A DNA stretch of 64,000 nt from Pyxicephalus adspersus (taxonomy: Eukaryota; Chordata; Amphibia; Anura; Pyxicephalidae). The notes under the pieces were generated by a model that worked only from the letters and a program-made list of their open reading frames with translations, was not told the origin of the DNA and did no database searches. The stretch spans positions 109,999,100-110,063,099 of the forward strand of contig NC_092859.1 of the NCBI RefSeq assembly GCF_032062135.1, in the 5' to 3' direction. Below, in pieces: positions 48,301 through 59,705 of this stretch; the stretch's first letter is position 1, and each line of letters begins with the position of its first letter. A program made the position numbers and the translations under genes.

Positions 48301-51300
48301 GGGAAGTGATTTACGAAAGTAATGAGAACACACCTATTCCCTTGTGTGGCTGGTTCAGCATGCTGGAGTAAAATAAGGAATAGCAATCAGGAAAGCAGTA
48401 CTAAAGACCTGGTACACACAAGCCAATTTTAAAAACTATAGCATACACAAGATATCACAGGGACCAAAAAAGGATGAAGGCACCCTTGTAGCAGGGTCAT
48501 TTGGATGATATTTTCAGTGTAGTGGCACAGCAGATGACCATGTAATCAATTTAGGAAACAACTGATTTTTCTCTTTATTATGCCCCAAAAGTAGTTTCTT
48601 TATGTGGTGTCTGGAGGCCTCCTGGCTCTGACGGTCTAGCAGAGAAATGATCTAAAAAATAATTTGTTGTCAGTGCCTAAAGTAAGATATTATAGCCACT
48701 TGACATCCTTTTCTAAAAATTGCAGCAATGCAGTAATATAATGTAAATACAAAGTTACTTTGGCCAAAACTAAATTTGTTGTCACTAAGTGTATTCCTCT
48801 TTTTGTGTATTTAATCAATATATCTATGTGTTTTTGTTATTGTACTATTTTGTTAAGGTTATTTTATAGTAAGCAATTCAAAAAAGAAAATAGAAATAAT
48901 ATATGTATATATATCCTCTATATCTAGATTAGATATATTCTGTTGTTTGCAAACTACAATGAATGATAGCAAAAAAACTGTTTTATCATTATAGCAGTTT
49001 AGGTCCCAAATCACTACAAAAATACATTTCTGTAGAGATTTCCAGAAAAGTTATCCAAATAGTTTTTAGTAGGAGTTTATTCCACTAAAGAAAAAAAACT
49101 AGCAACAATAAATGCTGTGATGAATATTCAGTGTTCACTACAAGCAGAAAATTGGCCAGCAGACATTGCAGTAACAATCATTCTCTGTATTGGAAGGAGG
49201 AAGCCCAGCTATGAACTTCAGAAATCATTTTATTTATTTCAAATATGTATAAAGTATAAATCTAATTATTAGCACATAGTGATGGGATTTGAAAAAACAA
49301 AAAAAGGAAATGTGACCCCAGCGGTGTAATTCCACAATACACACTAGATTACATTAAAAGTAAGACCACCTAGTGGGATCAGATATTGCAGTAGGACTAT
49401 AAAATATGATGGTTTCCCAATGGAAGCACTACAATTTTACAGTCAGGTTTGAAAGTGGCAAATATCACAAACAAAACTAAGACTAAGAGATTTTGGAACC
49501 CCTATAGGGTGTATAGTTGGGGTCACCGAGCAAGAGAATTATTTATGACAACCGTGCAAGGAGGCCGAATTTCCAGTGCTGCTGCCATTTTCTTTTAGAA
49601 TATCATGCAGAGCAAATTTGGAAATCTTTCTTACCCTGCAATTTAGGAAAGTCCTCTACCTTGAGGTAACCCATGTGCCTAAAAAGCCAAATGCTGACAT
49701 TTGCACCAAAAGGATTTGTAGATGTTTCTTGTACAGTTTACTAACGATAGAAGGGCAACAGACTAGAAGTAGTTATCATCACAAATCATTTACCTACTAA
49801 GTGTGTCTCAGAATATCAGAATATATCTTATAGGAACTGCCAGAAAGGTTGCATTGAAAAAGATTCTTGGTGTTAAAGGATACGCATAGTTTTATAGCAC
49901 ATTAGCCTCTTTATTACATTCAGCGATAAAAGGCAACCATACACAAAATATCTATTACCTCTGCTTATCACTGGAAAAAGATCACTAATTGCAAGATGGC
50001 GGCAGGCTGCATAAAAGCCTATCTAAAGAGTAGAGAGATGTGTATCCAGAGCAAGCCTGAGAACAAGGAATTCCTAGGGATGGGAGAATAGAAATTGACA
50101 TAATATATGGGGTAGATATCAGCATTAAGTAACACATGAGGTTTCCCTTAAGCTAGCTTTAACTTGTGCGAGACCAAGTAAGCAATCAACATTTTACCAT
50201 CAAACATTAACGATTGTTTACCTGGATGATCACTTTACAATATTTTTTATTGATCAGAGTATACATTTTGGCCCTGACCAAGATTTAAACCTGTGACCTA
50301 GTGCTAAAAATGCAAGAGTGCTAGCCACTAAATCTAATCAAATATTGATAGGAGGGGTTGCAGATGGTGGGTGTGTCCTGGTCAACAACAACATATATAT
50401 ATAGCCATAATTTATAAAAGCCATAACTTATGGTTTGTAACAGTGAGTTAATTGCAGCCAACAGGCATTGTGAAGAAATTGTCCCGTGTTCCGACTCCTT
50501 GCCAGCTATGTCCAAGTGGTTTCATTCAGAGGGAAAGTAGACAAAGTAATGTGTACAAGGGCCTGGGCCTGTGACGACAGGTGAATGCAGAGGGTAAGGG
50601 ATTATACATTCATAATTGCCTACAGTTTCTGGATATAATAAAAGTGATAGGAACAGGCAGAGGGTATGGTGAAAACCTTATATAACTTATCCTATATTAA
50701 ATGGTACAGTCAAATTATAAGATGGATGATAACGGCACCTGGCATTTGCATGCCAAAATGGATAAAATTCTATGAACTGTAAATCTTAGTAATAACTTGT
50801 GCAGAGATACGGGACTTCTTATCAAAATTTTACACGTAAGTCATAATTTATATTAACTAACCACAACCATGAGTATGTGGGGGTCAGCATATTAAACTAG
50901 ATATGGGGGGCCTTAAGCATGGCCCCTGATACCACAAAGGGGCGACACATAATATTAAATAAATGGATTGCTACAGAAAGCTGTCAGAGACTGCAACAGG
51001 AGATGGTTAAAGATGTGAATGTGCTAGAGATCTGAACAACCCCTGGGCTGAAAAACCCTCATAAAAATGAATATGTTAACACACTATGCACACTATAAAT
51101 GGCTATAGTGCATTTTATTAGGTCCATGTCTCCTATATACCAGAACGATTCCTCCCAGTACTAATGTTTACATTCACATCCAAAAACTATATGGAGCATA
51201 GTCATAAAGCTGTGAATGTGATATTCACTAAACTGGTGAATAAATAATGGTGAATCATTTGCAGCAATAAAAAAATCAGGAAGATTTACCTGTAGTGAAT

Positions 51301-54300
51301 ATTTGGTGGCACACCCACTGCTTTTATAGAAATGCCTCATAATTTGTAATGCTTTTTTTTTATAAGGTAATAGGCATACTTACTGGCTTTTAACTGTGAT
51401 TCCCAGTGTAGCTTTAAGTCAGACATTGTTTTTCTACAAACATCCACGCTATGTATGTACATGTTATTAGAAAAACTGCACTTTTCCTCAAGCAATAAAA
51501 TTATGTTGTTACCAGAGTCTCATGTTTTACTGTTCAATTTATATGTTTAAAATGCTGTCTTGTCAAACTGTAAGGCCTTCATTGTCATCAGAAAATAGAT
51601 TTGATTACATGTTAAAGCTCAAATAACCATAAAAATGTGTTCTTTCATTTCACATGGCATCACTGGGGATAATGGTGTGCACTTATAAAAACAACCGGAC
51701 CATCATGTAATGTCTCCCACTAGTATTAGTGCTGGCCATACCTTATACAGCATTATAAATGACTTTTTTAATCAATCTTCATTCAACTAGGTGCATATAT
51801 AATTTTAGTACTACTAATTATGAAACAAATGGATGGTCTTTGAGTACCTTTGACAAAAAACAGTATTGCTAGTGTATGTCTAGAATTAGACTTGCTTCAC
51901 TTATACAGTATTTTCCCAATACAAGAAGCTAAAAAACACATGTTATCTATTGCCAACATATGTACATACACCTCTATTCTGTCATGAACAAGAGTTTCCA
52001 TCATTTGCCCTATAAATTTTCAAATTTAACTTTGTACTGATTGTTTCCTATTTTTGTAAAGTGTAGTATGCTGTGTATAATATGCGGTTTTAATCTACTG
52101 CTTAAAATATTGAGGACCATACTGCCCCCTTGTGTAAAATTTAGGAAAGTTAATGAGGCGGTTTGCTCTGTTCAAGTAAAATTCCAGTACCATACTACAG
52201 GAGTAGAGGGCAAACAAAACAGCAACCGTGCAAACAGAAAAAAATAAATATTAAACAAATAAAATAAAATTTATAAATGAATAGGAATAATACTAATACA
52301 GGTGTACTTCCTTACCGTATTCACCAAATACCAATAATGTGTACTGTTGCCGCTCCACAATCATTGACACAAATTTCACACTGAGCCATATCACCAGCAT
52401 TCCAAGTGTTGCATCCAGCAGAAAATGCATGAGATACCTATACAGAAAGAAATATGCACTTTGGAAAGACAAAACAAATGTCAAATCACATATTGAATAT
52501 ATAAATGATTTCCACTGTACACTTACATATATATCCTCAATTTCTATAAATGACATTTACAAAATAAAGTAATCATCAGATACACAGCACTTCTCATAGA
52601 ATTCTACCCTAAGCTGAAAAAAAAAATTCTGGCCGTAGTATTGATATGTATTCTCCATTAATTCGTGTTATAAAACTTCCAAGGGGTATAGTGAAATCTC
52701 TACTCTACACAAAATATTTGCATACTCCACCACATGGACAACGTATTTATCAACTCTTTTACAGCTCTAAAATCTCTCAGTTCATATAGAGACCCAGCTA
52801 TAGGCTAATGACATTGTAATTTTGAAAGAATTTAAAATATTTAGTATAAAACGCCCCATTCATTCCTTGATCAATGCCAATCCTTCTGCTCTGACCTCTA
52901 ACAGCAGGGAAAGCTTCTCCCATTGATTTTAATATTAGTAGTCAGAGCAGGGGGAGCAACATTGGGCAAAGAATGGGAATTCACAATCAATGATCAACTG
53001 ATATAGCAATCAAACATTGATCAGGACAGCCCAGTCTTCTAATATATGAGAGTAAGATTCAAGGATTATATCAAATCCAGCGTTAAATCAACTAGAAATA
53101 GCCAGTAAATAGTCACCTTTAGAGGAATAGGCACTGAATAAAAGATTTTTTTTTGGCTCACAGATAGCAAAACCGTATTCTGGATTTGTTTTTCTTTTAT
53201 TTGGAGGTTTAAACACAATATAGACTGTTTTCTAGACCAATATTACTGCTATCCTACTGTATCCCCTGCATTTACTCATCTTTACAACAGCTTGTATAGT
53301 CGGGACTCACACTGAACAAGGATCCTCTTCAGTAAGGTCAGAAAGGAACACATTGGTAAAATGGATGAAGAGAGCTCCAATAGCTTGTTTAGACGTGTCA
53401 AAAAACCTAAAATAGAAATAAAATACAACTCTCATATGAATGTTTTTGGCTTATTTTAGGAGCACAATCAGAAGTTATGGTGATTATTTCTGCCAAACCA
53501 ACAAGTATTGTTTACTTGCAAAGTTTTTAGAGGGATAAAACATGGGGAAATGTGCAAGTTGAAGAAAAGATTTGTAAATCAGATTTCTCCACTAATCTGA
53601 ATTGCTGACATTTGTAAAAGGTTTACTATAACACGGTCAGACAGGCACCAGCATTATGGATGAAGGTGACAGGTAATTGTACTTTTGTAGATAAATCAGG
53701 TAAATCTTGAATCTTTGGGAATTTAGGAGCATAGACTAAAATTTTAAATTAAACTGGAGGCCACCAAAGTATTTAGGGTTCTAAACTTTGCATCCCCAAA
53801 GAGAAAACAAGTTCAGTGTGCTAGTGATTATTATTATTTAATGTCGTATTTTAGTTAATGGTCATATTTTCTAAAAACCAAGGACGCTGTACTTCCTTTA
53901 ACACACACTGTGTACAATAAGATAGACAATGAACAGTTATTTTTAGGTTGTATATCATTTGTACGTGCTGTGTTTGAACACAGCACTTCTGTGTGGTTTT
54001 GGTTTACCCAAGCCAGGGAACACAGCAGCAAAAACAAATGTATTGGTTATAACAAAAGGTTCATTTTGTTGGCCCGAAACATTAATAAGTAATCTTCTCT
54101 AAGTTATTAGAAGAGGGGAAGTCTTCCATTTCACCCTCAATTTAAAGGGCATCTTTTGTACTAGCTGTTCAGTATATATACAGAAAGTGAAGGAAAATAT
54201 CCCCAAAGGAGAAACATGGCAAAATAAATAAATAAATAAGGATTTTTTTCTTTTTTTCCCTAGTCAATCCAAAACAAAAAATTAGTTTTGGAATGTAATA

Positions 54301-54900
54301 TACTTTCATAGCTCAGCACGACCTACTAAAAGATTCAAAATCCATCTTTCAACCACAATGAATTCTGTAAAGGACTGCAGTTTTTTTTGATGGTTAAATA
54401 GCTTTCTGAGAAATAATGGCTTACATTTTAGGTCAAGTCCCTAGACTTCAAAAGCACAAAAGTAGCACCAATAAACTTGCACAAGCATGCAACAGATAGC
54501 ACAGCAAACATACACAAGCAATGAACAAGCAGAGGTGACAGTAAGTTTCCTAAAGCCAGGGTTCTTGTATGCTTGACTTTAGAAGAACAAGGTCCAGTTG
54601 CCTTTGGAAACCTCGGAGCTATCATCACTTCTGGCCAACTCTCCACCATAATGCTGGAAGGCAACAAGAACAAGAAGATTCCTTTCAGAAAAAAAATGTT
54701 GGATAAGCTCTATTGGGAAGTCTATAGGCAAAGCACGCAATGAATAGGTTATTCAGTATAAATACTACCACATATTAGAGATTCGTTTAAAGGACCCTAG
54801 ACGTTAACCAGTATACACTTTAAAAAAACAGGGACAAATTGATAGTCTTACCAAATTCTCCATGGGCGCCTGTGTTCCTTCGGCTCCCTCCAGCGTTTTA
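39123..54900 (-). CDS. STIMATE-like (TMEM110-like) ER membrane protein, multi-exon, 5' incomplete
   Basis: A homologue of STIMATE/TMEM110, a multi-pass endoplasmic-reticulum protein that binds STIM1 and maintains ER-plasma membrane junctions during store-operated calcium entry. Minus-strand exons in coding order: 54900-54852, 53406-53311, 52437-52316, 43393-43281, 40673-40590 and 39365-39123. All five junctions keep frame and use GT/AG. Conserved tracts include [56 protein letters not shown] and [16 protein letters not shown]. About 235 codons are present against 294 residues in human; the missing N-terminus equals the human first exon. The tail after RKYKRR does not resemble the human end and lacks its Lys-rich HRFGLPV terminus. 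This suggests a paralogue (TMEM110L type) rather than STIMATE itself. A plus-strand candidate gene is interleaved with it. Confidence 0.92.
39366..40589 (-). other. STIMATE-like intron with foldback element
   Basis: Contains foldback family A copy 5 (39687-39860); otherwise AT-rich with nothing recognised. Confidence 0.65.
39687..39860. mobile_element. Foldback MITE family A, copy 5, right end truncated
   Basis: TTGATTTATTAAAGCTCTC followed by GGCTGGAGAGGATACAC and the GCTAGCAAAT centre. It stops after CACTCAGCTTCACTGATTC, losing the outer right end. Confidence 0.75.
40590..40673 (-). CDS. STIMATE-like exon, last transmembrane helix
   Basis: 84 bp, exactly 28 codons; acceptor tgtgcag, donor gtgagt. 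It reads [20 protein letters not shown], then LVVPFIVN, aligning with human NPDLKLAIVMLIVPFFVN. The Asn ends in phase 0 and joins AIMFWVVD at 39365. Confidence 0.94.
41596..41740 (+). CDS. Unknown gene, candidate exon 1
   Basis: 145 bp. It reads [11 protein letters not shown] then [20 protein letters not shown] and [11 protein letters not shown], ending exactly at CAG/gtaggt. The open frame runs across the whole block and the acceptor leaves a phase-2 start, so there may be an upstream exon or the ATG at 41600 may be the start codon. Confidence 0.45.
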
Positions 54901-55518
54901 CTGAAAAAGAAAATTTATAGATCACCTGTTAGGATTTTCCAGTTTTCTCACTCAAATATCTAAACCCTAGGGCTGCATTTACAACACAGTAGGATAAAAA
55001 TTATGGCCCACTGGAAAAAAAAGTAATTACCAAAGAAATGTCTGTATACAAATTGTGAAGTTGGTCAAAAGTAAAGCAACATATGTTCATGTTATTCCTA
55101 GCCTGAATGTTTGCTACAAACATCTGAAATAGCACTATGACAAACACAACACATGAAAACCAACTCAATAGTTTAAAGCTATTTAACCACAAGTATAGAG
55201 CAAACGGGGAGTAGAAAAAATCAACAAGAATGCAAACATCATTTGAAGAAGCTCAAGATCAGGTCAAAGGGAGGTTAACTGTATGCCAAATGCAACTGTC
55301 AATAGATGTTGTTGACCTAACATAATTCTCGTCTCTCTTTACAATGATATAAAGTCCTTTTTTTTTTTAAATAAAAAGAGGTACACAACACAACAATGTG
55401 AGTTTGGTGTATTGTAGTTCACATTAGATGCTGTATCAAAGGAGGGAGTGGTGGCATCAACAAAGTGAACAGCCAAATTACACCTCTTCTTTACAAAAAT
55501 AACTGAAATAAACTTAAC

Positions 55519-55572
<54 letters not shown>

Positions 55573-58500
55573 TACACAATACCCCAAACAAACATTCCAG
55601 GCTTATTTTGTTCATCATATTAATACAAATACAACTAGATAAATCAAATCTTTCCCTACATATTGACTTAAAATGACTATACCCTAAATTCTGTGCATTT
55701 GCCTGTAAATTACCGNNNNNNNNNNNNNNNNNNNNNNNNNNNNNNNNNNNNNNNNNNNNNNNNNNNNNNNNNNNNNNNNNNNNNNNNNNNNNNNNNNNNN
55801 NNNNNNNNNNNNNNNNNNNNNNNNNNNNNNNNNNNNNNNNNNNNNNNNNNNNNNNNNNNNNNNNNNNNNNNNNNNNNNNNNNNNNNNNNNNNNNNNNNNN
55901 NNNNNNNNNNNNNNNNNNNNNNNNNNNNNNNNNNNNNNNNNNNNNNNNNNNNNNNNNNNNNNNNNNNNNNNNNNNNNNNNNNNNNNNNNNNNNNNNNNNN
56001 NNNNNNNNNNNNNNNNNNNNNNNNNNNNNNNNNNNNNNNNNNNNNNNNNNNNNNNNNNNNNNNNNNNNNNNNNNNNNNNNNNNNNNNNNNNNNNNNNNNN
56101 NNNNNNNNNNNNNNNNNNNNNNNNNNNNNNNNNNNNNNNNNNNNNNNNNNNNNNNNNNNNNNNNNNNNNNNNNNNNNNNNNNNNNNNNNNNNNNNNNNNN
56201 NNNNNNNNNNNNNNNNNNNNNNNNNNNNNNNNNNNNNNNNNNNNNNNNNNNNNNNNNNNNNNNNNNNNNNNNNNNNNNNNNNNNNNNNNNNNNNNNNNNN
56301 NNNNNNNNNNNNNNNNNNNNNNNNNNNNNNNNNNNNNNNNNNNNNNNNNNNNNNNNNNNNNNNNNNNNNNNNNNNNNNNNNNNNNNNAAAAATTACCATA
56401 CAACTGCTTACATCACAAAATCTGTAACTAATGGGGAAAGAGAAGGTTCTTCAATAAACAGTTATCCATTTTTCCAGTTATAAATAGTGTTAGTGCAAAT
56501 ATATTATCTAAAATTTATTAAATTCCATATATATTTGGCGAGATGGAGATTCTTTCCATTGGTGACAATTGTGGGTTCCTAATATTTAACCCATATGTCC
56601 TCATGTCTTTGTGAAAGATGTTGCAATAGTAAATATTTTTTAGGAATAATAAAAATGTAAAAAAAAAAAAAAACAGCAAATGATAAAAAGCTGTAAAAAA
56701 GACAAAGAAAGTAGTCACTGGATCCCTACCAGCTTTGTGTGTATATTATTGCTCAAGCTGGGAAGTTATTTTCTCTTTATGAAGATTGGGTCTCTTAGTT
56801 AACTTAACCTTATTGTCATCAAAAATCACATCTACTCATCATTCATGAAAGCTGCACAGTGTTTTCCAGCACTGTATTCGTGAACCTTGTGCATAGTGGT
56901 ATTCCCATTACATCAGTATATTTCTTTGTATGTGCTTGGAAGCAGGTAGAAGCCCTTCTAAAACTGCACAGTATGCATGTAGTCCAGTCATGCACATTGC
57001 ATAATGTATGTTTTTCATGTCAATGTATGCATAACCTTAGCCACCCTGGATTTTTAGCCCTGTGATCTAGAAAAGGTTTTGTTTGCTTTTTATGACCTTG
57101 TTATGAATCTTCAATGGAGCACTAATCCCATTCCTACATGTACAATGTGAAATTTAGAAGAGGATTATATATTGTACTATATATTGTCTGGCCTCTAGTA
57201 ACGCCTCTGTCTACTTAAAGTGGAACTAAAGTCTGGAAAAAGGCAAGTGTTTATTGGAAAAAGGAACCGGCAATGTCTCTTCTGCAATAACCATTCTTGT
57301 TGCCTGCTACCCATCTCTTAAATTTTGCTGAGCTGTGCATGTTGTATCACTACAATATCAGTACTGGTTAGATTTTGGTACACACAAGGAGATGTATTTA
57401 CTTTTGATTGAGATCTGATCTAAACTTATCCTGTTACCAACCAATTTTCTGCAACTTGTTCAGTTGTATGTGACAGTAGGTGCTGATAAATTTAGATCAA
57501 AAGCACATGTTGTGTCTCATAAATGATTGCTTACAACTTGGCTACTGTGCTGTAAAATTCTTTCACATTGAAACATTGTATAATTGTATGGCAGATTAAA
57601 GCTGCGTACACACTTCCAATTTTTATCGTTCAAAATGAACGACGAACGAACGACGAACGATCGATTGGGCAAAAATCGTTCGTAAAAAAAGTAACCAACG
57701 ACGCCGACGAACGAGGAAAGTCGTTGGAAATGAACGACCGGACCGGTGGATCGGACGACGATCGTTGACCATCGTTCGTGTGTACGATAGTTCATTGATC
57801 GTCCATGGTCTGGGCATGCGTGATGAACGAACGTTCCTGTGGTGCACGTAACTTCCTGTATCGTTCAAACGATCGCATCTATTGAGTGTACAATATCTAC
57901 GAACGATCGTGTCGTTATCTGTATGTACAGGATCGGTGCTATACGACCGTTCGCAGATATCGTGCAGGATCGTTCGTCGTTCGTTTACCAACGATAATAA
58001 TTGGAAGTGTGTACGTAGCTTTACTTCAAACATACAGTGAAAAACACCAATTTTGACTGGCTCCTTGTGTTGCTTCTCCATCTCCCTCTCTAAACTCTGG
58101 TATAGAGTGGACTTCAAGAGGCTGATACCAAGAAAATAAATCTATAAAAAAAAAAGTAAACAAAAAAATACATTTATTGATTTATCAATAATTACAAAGC
58201 TGAAATACTGGGTCTTATGTTTGACTTAAGTTCAGGCCTCTAGAATACATATCTGTGATTAACCAAACTTGTTTAGTATATGCTGCCAGAGAAACACAGT
58301 GTGAAGTCAACCCACACTGACAGCTTAATGTTTTCACATATTTCAATGCCCTATGCACACCAATATACTACAGTAATGCACATGGTAATTTATGTTACAT
58401 ATGTGCATTTAGCCATACAGGGCACCACAACATGCAGAAATGCACTTCCATACATTGTGGTACACACCAAATTTGCTTTATTATCCAATGTTCTTTCTGG

Positions 58501-59025
58501 AACTGTGCACTTGCAGTATGTCAATCTGGCTAAACCAAAAAAAAAAATCATATTTTGCTGTTTTACTTGCAAAAAATTGTCATTTTGACAAGTCACTTCT
58601 ATATACACCCAACTTTGTTACTCATACCTGGATGGATTGATAATGATGGATTTTAAATTCACTGATGATAAAATTCACTGATCAAAGAATAGGTCAAGGA
58701 CTATAAAATAGGAAGCACTAGGAAGAGAAAATACTTCTAATCTTCAAGCTATTCTTGTTCCCCGTCCCCCTGCCCTAAAGCCAGTCACATGATGCTCCAT
58801 GTGGAGCCTTTCCCTTTTTTATTACAGGAGTTGTCATTTTTGAGGTGTCCATATCACGGCCGGCGCGTGTACTCCATCAGAGACCAACAGGCATGGGAAC
58901 ATCGAATATTCTGGATTAGTGGTCCCAAACTCTCAGAAGTGTTCTCAGAAAGGGACCTGGGAGCAAACTTACTTTTACAAGAATTGAAAGAAGAATGGCA
59001 GCCCAGAATTATAAAACCTTGTCAG
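41596..59025 (+). CDS. Unrecognised spliced gene interleaved with the STIMATE-like gene (two better-supported exons)
   Basis: I do not recognise this protein family. Two plus-strand blocks have good splice borders and join in phase 0: 41596-41740 (acceptor ttttcag, donor gtaggt) and 58828-59025 (acceptor attacag, donor gtaaat). If translation starts at the ATG at 41600, they encode about 113 residues: [13 protein letters not shown]... to RPAFSFLQ, then [20 protein letters not shown] through [20 protein letters not shown] to KPCQ. The product is basic to mixed-charge with no signal peptide, membrane helix or recognised domain. A possible continuation is 61266-61314 plus 62678-62868, giving about 192 residues. 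The first exon lies in a STIMATE-like intron on the opposite strand; the second lies beyond its known 5' exons. The blocks could be parts of a real lineage-restricted gene or chance open frames. Confidence 0.42.
41856..42347. mobile_element. TA-flanked mariner/Tigger-like element
   Basis: Left end CAGGTACTACCTGGGTAAC and right end inverted to CAGGTAGTCCCCAGGTTAAG, flanked by TA on each side (41854-41855, 42348-42349). About 490 bp. A frame inside (42142-42366) is not a recognised transposase. It lies just downstream of the unknown gene's first candidate exon. Confidence 0.7.
43281..43393 (-). CDS. STIMATE-like exon, paired transmembrane helices
   Basis: 113 bp; acceptor tttttag, donor gtaaac. 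It reads [20 protein letters not shown], then [18 protein letters not shown]. It aligns with human [20 protein letters not shown] and IFEKSVVFIVLLILQWKK. It is separated from the preceding exon by an 8.9-kb intron. Confidence 0.96.
43394..52315 (-). other. 8.9-kb STIMATE-like intron
   Basis: Holds a TTAAAGTGGAACT repeat piece at 43560 and an inverted pair (44839-44859 with 44999-45017, core ACTGCTT and AGTGCTGGTG). Many short AT-rich open frames are without splice support. No gene recognised. Confidence 0.6.
44839..45017. repeat. Inverted pair around CACCAGCACTT / AGTGCTGGTG
   Basis: CACCAGCACTTAAAAGCAGTA is inverted at 44999-45017 as TACTGCTTGAGTGCTGGTG. The region between has AAGAGATGACCCCTTCTTTAGGG. 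Probably part of a dispersed element. Confidence 0.45.
52316..52437 (-). CDS. STIMATE-like exon, transmembrane core
   Basis: 122 bp; acceptor tatag, donor gtaagg. It reads [20 protein letters not shown], then [20 protein letters not shown]. It aligns with human [20 protein letters not shown] and the following VEWQQW-FGEYG segment, and carries one hydrophobic membrane helix. Confidence 0.96.
52855..52977. repeat. Imperfect foldback of about 120 bp
   Basis: CCCATTCATTCC...CTGCTCTGAC (52855-52895) pairs imperfectly with GTCAGAGCAGG...GAATGGG (52941-52977). It lies in a STIMATE-like intron. Confidence 0.5.
53311..53406 (-). CDS. STIMATE-like exon, TM segment and DLTEEDPC loop
   Basis: 96 bp; acceptor ttttag, donor gtgagt. 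It encodes [20 protein letters not shown], then [11 protein letters not shown]. It nearly matches human [31 protein letters not shown]. Too short and too split to stand out as an open frame; found by reading the minus strand. Confidence 0.95.
53407..54851 (-). other. STIMATE-like intron, nothing recognised
   Basis: AT-rich intron between exons at 53311-53406 and 54852-54900. Short open frames only. Confidence 0.6.
54852..54900 (-). CDS. STIMATE-like exon (second coding exon), cytosolic basic segment
   Basis: 49 bp; minus-strand acceptor ttttcag, donor gtaaga. It reads [15 protein letters not shown] and the first two bases of W, matching human KRFREPKHERRPWRIW. It begins in phase 1, so an upstream exon ending one base into a codon (probably Leu) is required and was not found. 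Confidence 0.93.
55519..55579. repeat. (TA)n followed by (CA)n microsatellite
   Basis: Over 40 bp of alternating AT, then tatacacacacatacacac. The inverse gives the YIYIYI run in a spurious minus-strand frame. It lies 136 bp from the assembly gap. Confidence 0.95.
55716..56387. other. Assembly gap (672 N)
   Basis: 672 undetermined bases. AATTACC occurs on both edges (aaattaccg before, aaattacca after), which may be chance or a sign of overlapping contig ends. Any open frames across it are artefacts. Confidence 1.
57217..57320 (+). repeat. TTAAAGTGGAACTAAAGTC repeat fragment
   Basis: Begins TTAAAGTGGAACTAAAGTC and continues with GTTTATTGGAAAAAGG and TCTGCAATAACCATT, weakly matching 62663-62870 and 63795-63925. 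It is a dispersed amphibian-type repeat. Confidence 0.6.
57599..58020. mobile_element. CpG-dense, near-palindromic MITE with TTA flanks (Harbinger-like)
   Basis: Ends AAGCTGCGTACACACTTCC and, inverted, AAGCTACGTACACACTTCC (one mismatch), flanked by TTA on each side (57596-57598, 58021-58023), consistent with the 3-bp target duplication of PIF/Harbinger elements. The interior is built from ACGAACG and ATCGTTCG words in opposite orientations on the two halves. By hand count there are about 50 CpGs here. A minus-strand open frame across it is a by-product of the repeat. Confidence 0.75.
58828..59025 (+). CDS. Unknown gene, candidate exon 2
   Basis: 198 bp, exactly 66 codons. It follows a pyrimidine-rich tract and attacag, and ends CAG/gtaaat. 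It reads [20 protein letters not shown], then [32 protein letters not shown] and [11 protein letters not shown]. The varied, balanced amino-acid use looks like real coding sequence rather than a repeat. Confidence 0.55.
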
Positions 59026-59681
59026 GTAAATCAGTATATATATATGGATTCCAGTTGTGTTTTTAAATGTCTGATGCTGAATTTGGTGCTTGAACTTTCA
59101 CAGCATGTTTGTGAAAAGTTTGCAGTTTTCAATCCTCTTTATGAATACGCAGTGAATATCAAAATAAAATATTGAAAAATGTTCCTCTGAGAGTTTATTA
59201 ATTGGTAGATTACGTAAAAGACTAGAAAGAGGATTGGAAAAAAAAAATGAAAAAAAAATGGTTGGCAATAAACACAATGGGATAGGAAGAAATAATAGAT
59301 AAAATAGGGTCTGAGTAAAATTGCTATTTTATTGTCCATTTTGTTTTTTAAACAAGACTTTTGTTACATCAGACACTTCCCAAGATGGGCCATATTGATT
59401 CAAATGGTAAGGGGTAAATATATTGAATACAATAGCGGACCTTCATAATAGAATACATACATTTGATGATTGTTCCTTGGTCTTGTTAACTCATGCTTTC
59501 ATCTTATAAAAATAAAATAAAAAAGATCTGCTGAAGCCCTTTGAGAGAAGCACAGAGACATGAGACAGGATGATGTGATGTTTACAAGACGATATACACA
59601 GCACCTTTTCACCTCCCCGACCAGTCATGATCTGCTTGCATTGTGTACAAGCAAGGAAAGCAGGGATAATCACTGAGTCTA

Positions 59682-59705
59682 TAATATATATATATATATT
59701 TTTAT
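59682..59705. repeat. Short (TA)n tract
   Basis: ATAATATATATATATATA followed by a T run. Simple repeat only. Confidence 0.8.

Larger units (their letters stand above)
54901..58827. other. Upstream part of the STIMATE-like gene: gap and CpG-dense element
   Basis: Contains a TA/CA microsatellite (55519-55579), the N gap (55716-56387), a TTAAAGTGGAACT repeat (57217-57320) and the CpG-dense element (57599-58020). The missing first exon of the STIMATE-like gene was not found in the readable part. Confidence 0.6.

Noticed and set aside
55684..56427. Long open frames on both strands spanning the N block
   Set aside because: They consist almost wholly of undetermined bases.
57623..58117. 164-residue minus-strand open frame
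   Set aside because: It runs across the CpG-dense palindromic element; its Arg/Ser/Val-rich translation follows from CGT/ACG word repetition and has no splice or start context.
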